From Antedon mediterranea (lineage: Eukaryota; Echinodermata; Crinoidea; Comatulida; Antedonidae): 64,000 bases of DNA. The notes below the pieces were generated by a model. The model did not search any database. It was not told the origin of the DNA and saw nothing but the letters and a program-made list of their open reading frames with translations. Positions 61,601-64,000 of the stretch are shown one piece after another. How positions within the stretch are numbered: position 1 is the first letter of the stretch; each line of letters begins with the position of its first letter. Location of the stretch: the NCBI RefSeq assembly GCF_964355755.1, contig NC_092676.1, positions 21,248,288 to 21,312,287 on the forward strand, in the 5' to 3' direction. The translations under genes and the position numbers were made by a program.

Positions 61601-64000
61601 CTGTTCTGATTTATAGTATTCTTAGTATGCTAAGGTTAGAGAAGGCTGGTGAGTAGCGTGCTATCAGTTCACATACTCAGTAATGGAACAGTGAATGTTT
61701 ATTGACGTCATAATCAAAATACTTTTCCATATTATGTTTCTGCAGTTTATATACCTCGAACCACTTAGAATCAAAGAGAGAGGTCTAATCTCTCATGCTT
61801 ACCTCACTACCATTAATTCTTGATTGTTGTATTATCTTTTTCTTTCTATTGATCCAGAAAATAATTCCTGCATTGTAGTCATAACCTATATCACTTATCC
61901 CAATGGTGTTGATTGGAAAAGTGTAAGCCGGTTCTTCAAAGTCAAATAACACTCTGTTTAAACTTTCCCTTTGACTGAAGAGTATAAATTCTTCAGGAGC
62001 TAAATATATAAGTACAAAAAACAGAAATGTACTTCTTTAATGGTTGGTAGTGACAGTGGTTTTCAGTTAAGTTGTTGTTTAAGTGTTCAGTTAACAACAC
62101 TAAATACTAATACAATTCAAATCGAATTAATGAAGTTTTCAAAAGGAAATTTCTATTTGAAAAACCAGTTAAAATTCAAGTTAAAAACAGATGAAATTAG
62201 GTGGCTTAATTGGTTACTTGTAATATCTGGTTTACAAGGTGTCAAACTGATTTGAGATTGTGTTGATAATGCCAAAAACCGATTATTTGAATAATAATAT
62301 TTAAAAAAATACAGTTTAAAGATGTTTAGAGTTTCAGAAATAACCATATTTTGTTCAAATCTGGTTTATTTCATATAATGTCTAGTAAGGTCCTGCCAAA
62401 ATTATAGTAAAGTTAACATTTCTAACTTACGTGAACAAGAGGTGCGGCTGTCCGCATCCAATGTGTTATGTGCCTCACATTGACAACGGAAACCATCTGG
62501 AATAGCCAGGCATAAATCTGAACAACCACCATTATCGAAACTGCACATATTAGTACCTAATGACAAAAATTACACTTTTAAAATAAAGTATATAAATGTG
62601 AATTTCATATACTGGCCAAGTTACCAGAATTTCTATCTTTGAATTTTAGAGAAACTTAATACTAATAAATAATCTAAATAGGTCAGTTGCAGTCACAACA
62701 GGCTATCTGCCTAGTATTCAACTAATTTAATTGTAAGGGTGTTTAATGTAAGGCTCCTAGGGCCTCACATTTATGTACGAATCTTAGGCTCTGTCTACAC
62801 TATCACACGCAAATGCGATGTGCCCAAATATGAACATGATGATGTCATATCACTACCATAAGCATATCACTACCATATTTGAGCATACCCCACTTTTTTT
62901 TGTCAAACTAGTTTGATAGTGTAGACAGAGCTTTAGATGAAACTAGTCATGGGAATGTATTTATTTGGCCATTCCGTATTCAAAATACTATTTAGATTTA
63001 CTTTTTGTAGAATAGAGGTTCACTGCGCCAACTAACCTGTTTGAAGAGACTTATGGAAAACTTTGATGTCAATTACATCATCTTGATTTTGATGGATAGT
63101 CTCATGTTCTGCTCCATCTCTCTTGTTTGCTCGTTTTATAGTCATTGATGATGCATCGTCCCAGTAAATGAAGTCGTTGTACTGGGCGAGGCCGAATGGA
63201 CTTGATATATCACTCTGTGCAAGTATACGTTTCTTGCTTCCTAAAAATGACAAGTATGGATGAAATCATTGTAATCACTGAGGTATGTTTAAGTCGAAAG
63301 AGAAATTATCTCAACTCATCTTAACTGCAAGAAAAAACTAGTTGCACATAGCACTCTTAATGCAACTGAAAAAGAACTGAAAAAAAAACCTCCAGTGTGA
63401 AAGTTACTCATGTTGTTAATGTATATAATCTATTCGTGGTTACATCAATATTGTATGCGCGACACGATTCAAAGTTGAAAGAAAAACTAGTGCACACGAG
63501 CGCCTTTCGACATCACACTGATCGTGCCTGCCCACGCTGTATTGTGAGATAGTTAACAACTAAAAGGCTAGACAGCGCTCATCAACGTGTTTACATTGGC
63601 GCACCTGTTAATATTCACAAATGTGGAAATGTATGGTGAAATCTAACCAATTTCATCCAATTTTCATTAAGAAAATGATCTCTGATGCAATCTGTTTGAG
63701 GATCACATGACCGTTTAGAGGAATTAAACTGCGGTATGTTGTCTTTACCACAAACAACTGATTCAAGACATACCAAAAAAATGTTTGCTTGCTGTATTGA
63801 AATGAATCATTAGTGTAGGCCTATTGTTTTTAACCTTAATACGTACCATCCAAGTATGCTGAATAAATTTCCCTCTGATCTACATCGATCCAGAACAGTT
63901 TCCCATCCTGATAATCAATGGTAAGTCCAGTAATACGCCCTTCACTGTCTGCTATAATGGTTCTGATAGCCCCATCCATGTGTGCCCGAAATATAAGAGA
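58658..64000 (-). CDS. LRP5/6-like protein, 3' part; ends after the first LDLa repeat
   Basis: Minus-strand exons: 63847 to beyond 64000, 63037-63240, 62431-62556, 61803-61999, 61015-61208, 60392-60579, 60009-60203, 59295-59420 and 58658-58788 (TAA). LRP5/6 (arrow) are Wnt co-receptors. Seen: end of one YWTD propeller ([34 protein letters not shown]), an EGF module ([18 protein letters not shown]), a whole propeller starting [20 protein letters not shown], an EGF module ([12 protein letters not shown]), and an LDLa repeat starting [12 protein letters not shown] with [16 protein letters not shown]. This order, and the EPPTC start of the LDLa, match the fourth unit of LRP5/6 as I recall it. Odd: LRP5/6 continue with two more LDLa repeats, a membrane span and a PPPSP tail; here TAA follows CSI. 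The product would be soluble, or an isoform end. Confidence 0.85.
60692..60772 (-). mobile_element. tRNA-derived SINE head
   Basis: The minus strand reads GGTGGTATAGTGATAGTGG (A-box-like) and GTCGTGGGTTCGATTCCC (B box) with a T arm, but the anticodon arm has a nine-base loop, so it is not a functional tRNA. It lies in an intron of the LRP5/6-like gene. Confidence 0.55.
62786..62935. mobile_element. MITE copy 5, the most intact
   Basis: AGGCTCTGTCTACACTATCA at the left and TTTGATAGTGTAGACAGAGC at the right are inverted. The interior has ATGTGCCCAAATATGAACATGATGATGTCATATCACTACCATA. Intron of the LRP5/6-like gene. Confidence 0.8.

Overview
The window is animal nuclear DNA. It is AT-rich, genes are split into many short exons with GT...AG introns, and transposon remnants are dense. 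The gene set (PRMT1, CD151-like tetraspanin, class I sirtuin, secretagogin-like six-EF-hand protein, LRP5/6-like protein, complement-style modules) and the frequent TAGGCCTA-type words suggest an invertebrate deuterostome, perhaps an echinoderm or relative. That placement is inference; nothing here proves it.

Layout. 206-3307 (-): 5' part of a PRMT1 gene, with a long inverted-repeat element in intron 1. 4534-7386 (+): complete CD151-like tetraspanin, 253 aa. 11074-15151 (+): SIRT2/SIRT3-class sirtuin, 491 aa. About 17.0-31.1 kb: a tandem segmental duplication carrying two 13-exon secretagogin-like genes (18113-23179 and 25685-29956, both +). The second copy has an in-frame TAG at an exon end that a shifted splice donor would remove. 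31195-48565 (-): 24 exons in one consistent reading-frame chain that code three YWTD propeller/EGF blocks, four sushi domains, two Ig-like domains and a trypsin-like serine protease. A LINE (36094-39371, +) sits in one of its introns. 51779-57493 (+): complete arthropod-type hemocyanin/prophenoloxidase-family gene, 660 aa, with all six copper histidines. 58658 to beyond 64000 (-): 3' part of an LRP5/6-like gene that ends after its first LDLa repeat.

The most interesting region is 31-64 kb. It holds a mosaic protein joining LRP-type propellers to sushi, Ig and protease domains, an arthropod-type copper oxidase family gene next to it, and a truncated LRP5/6-like gene that converges on the oxidase gene. 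The sushi/Ig/protease modules suggest extracellular proteolysis, perhaps humoral immunity. Phenoloxidases in other animals are triggered by serine-protease cascades, so the neighbourhood is suggestive, but a functional link is speculation. Exon limits were read by eye from splice consensus and phase continuity, and no transcript evidence was available.
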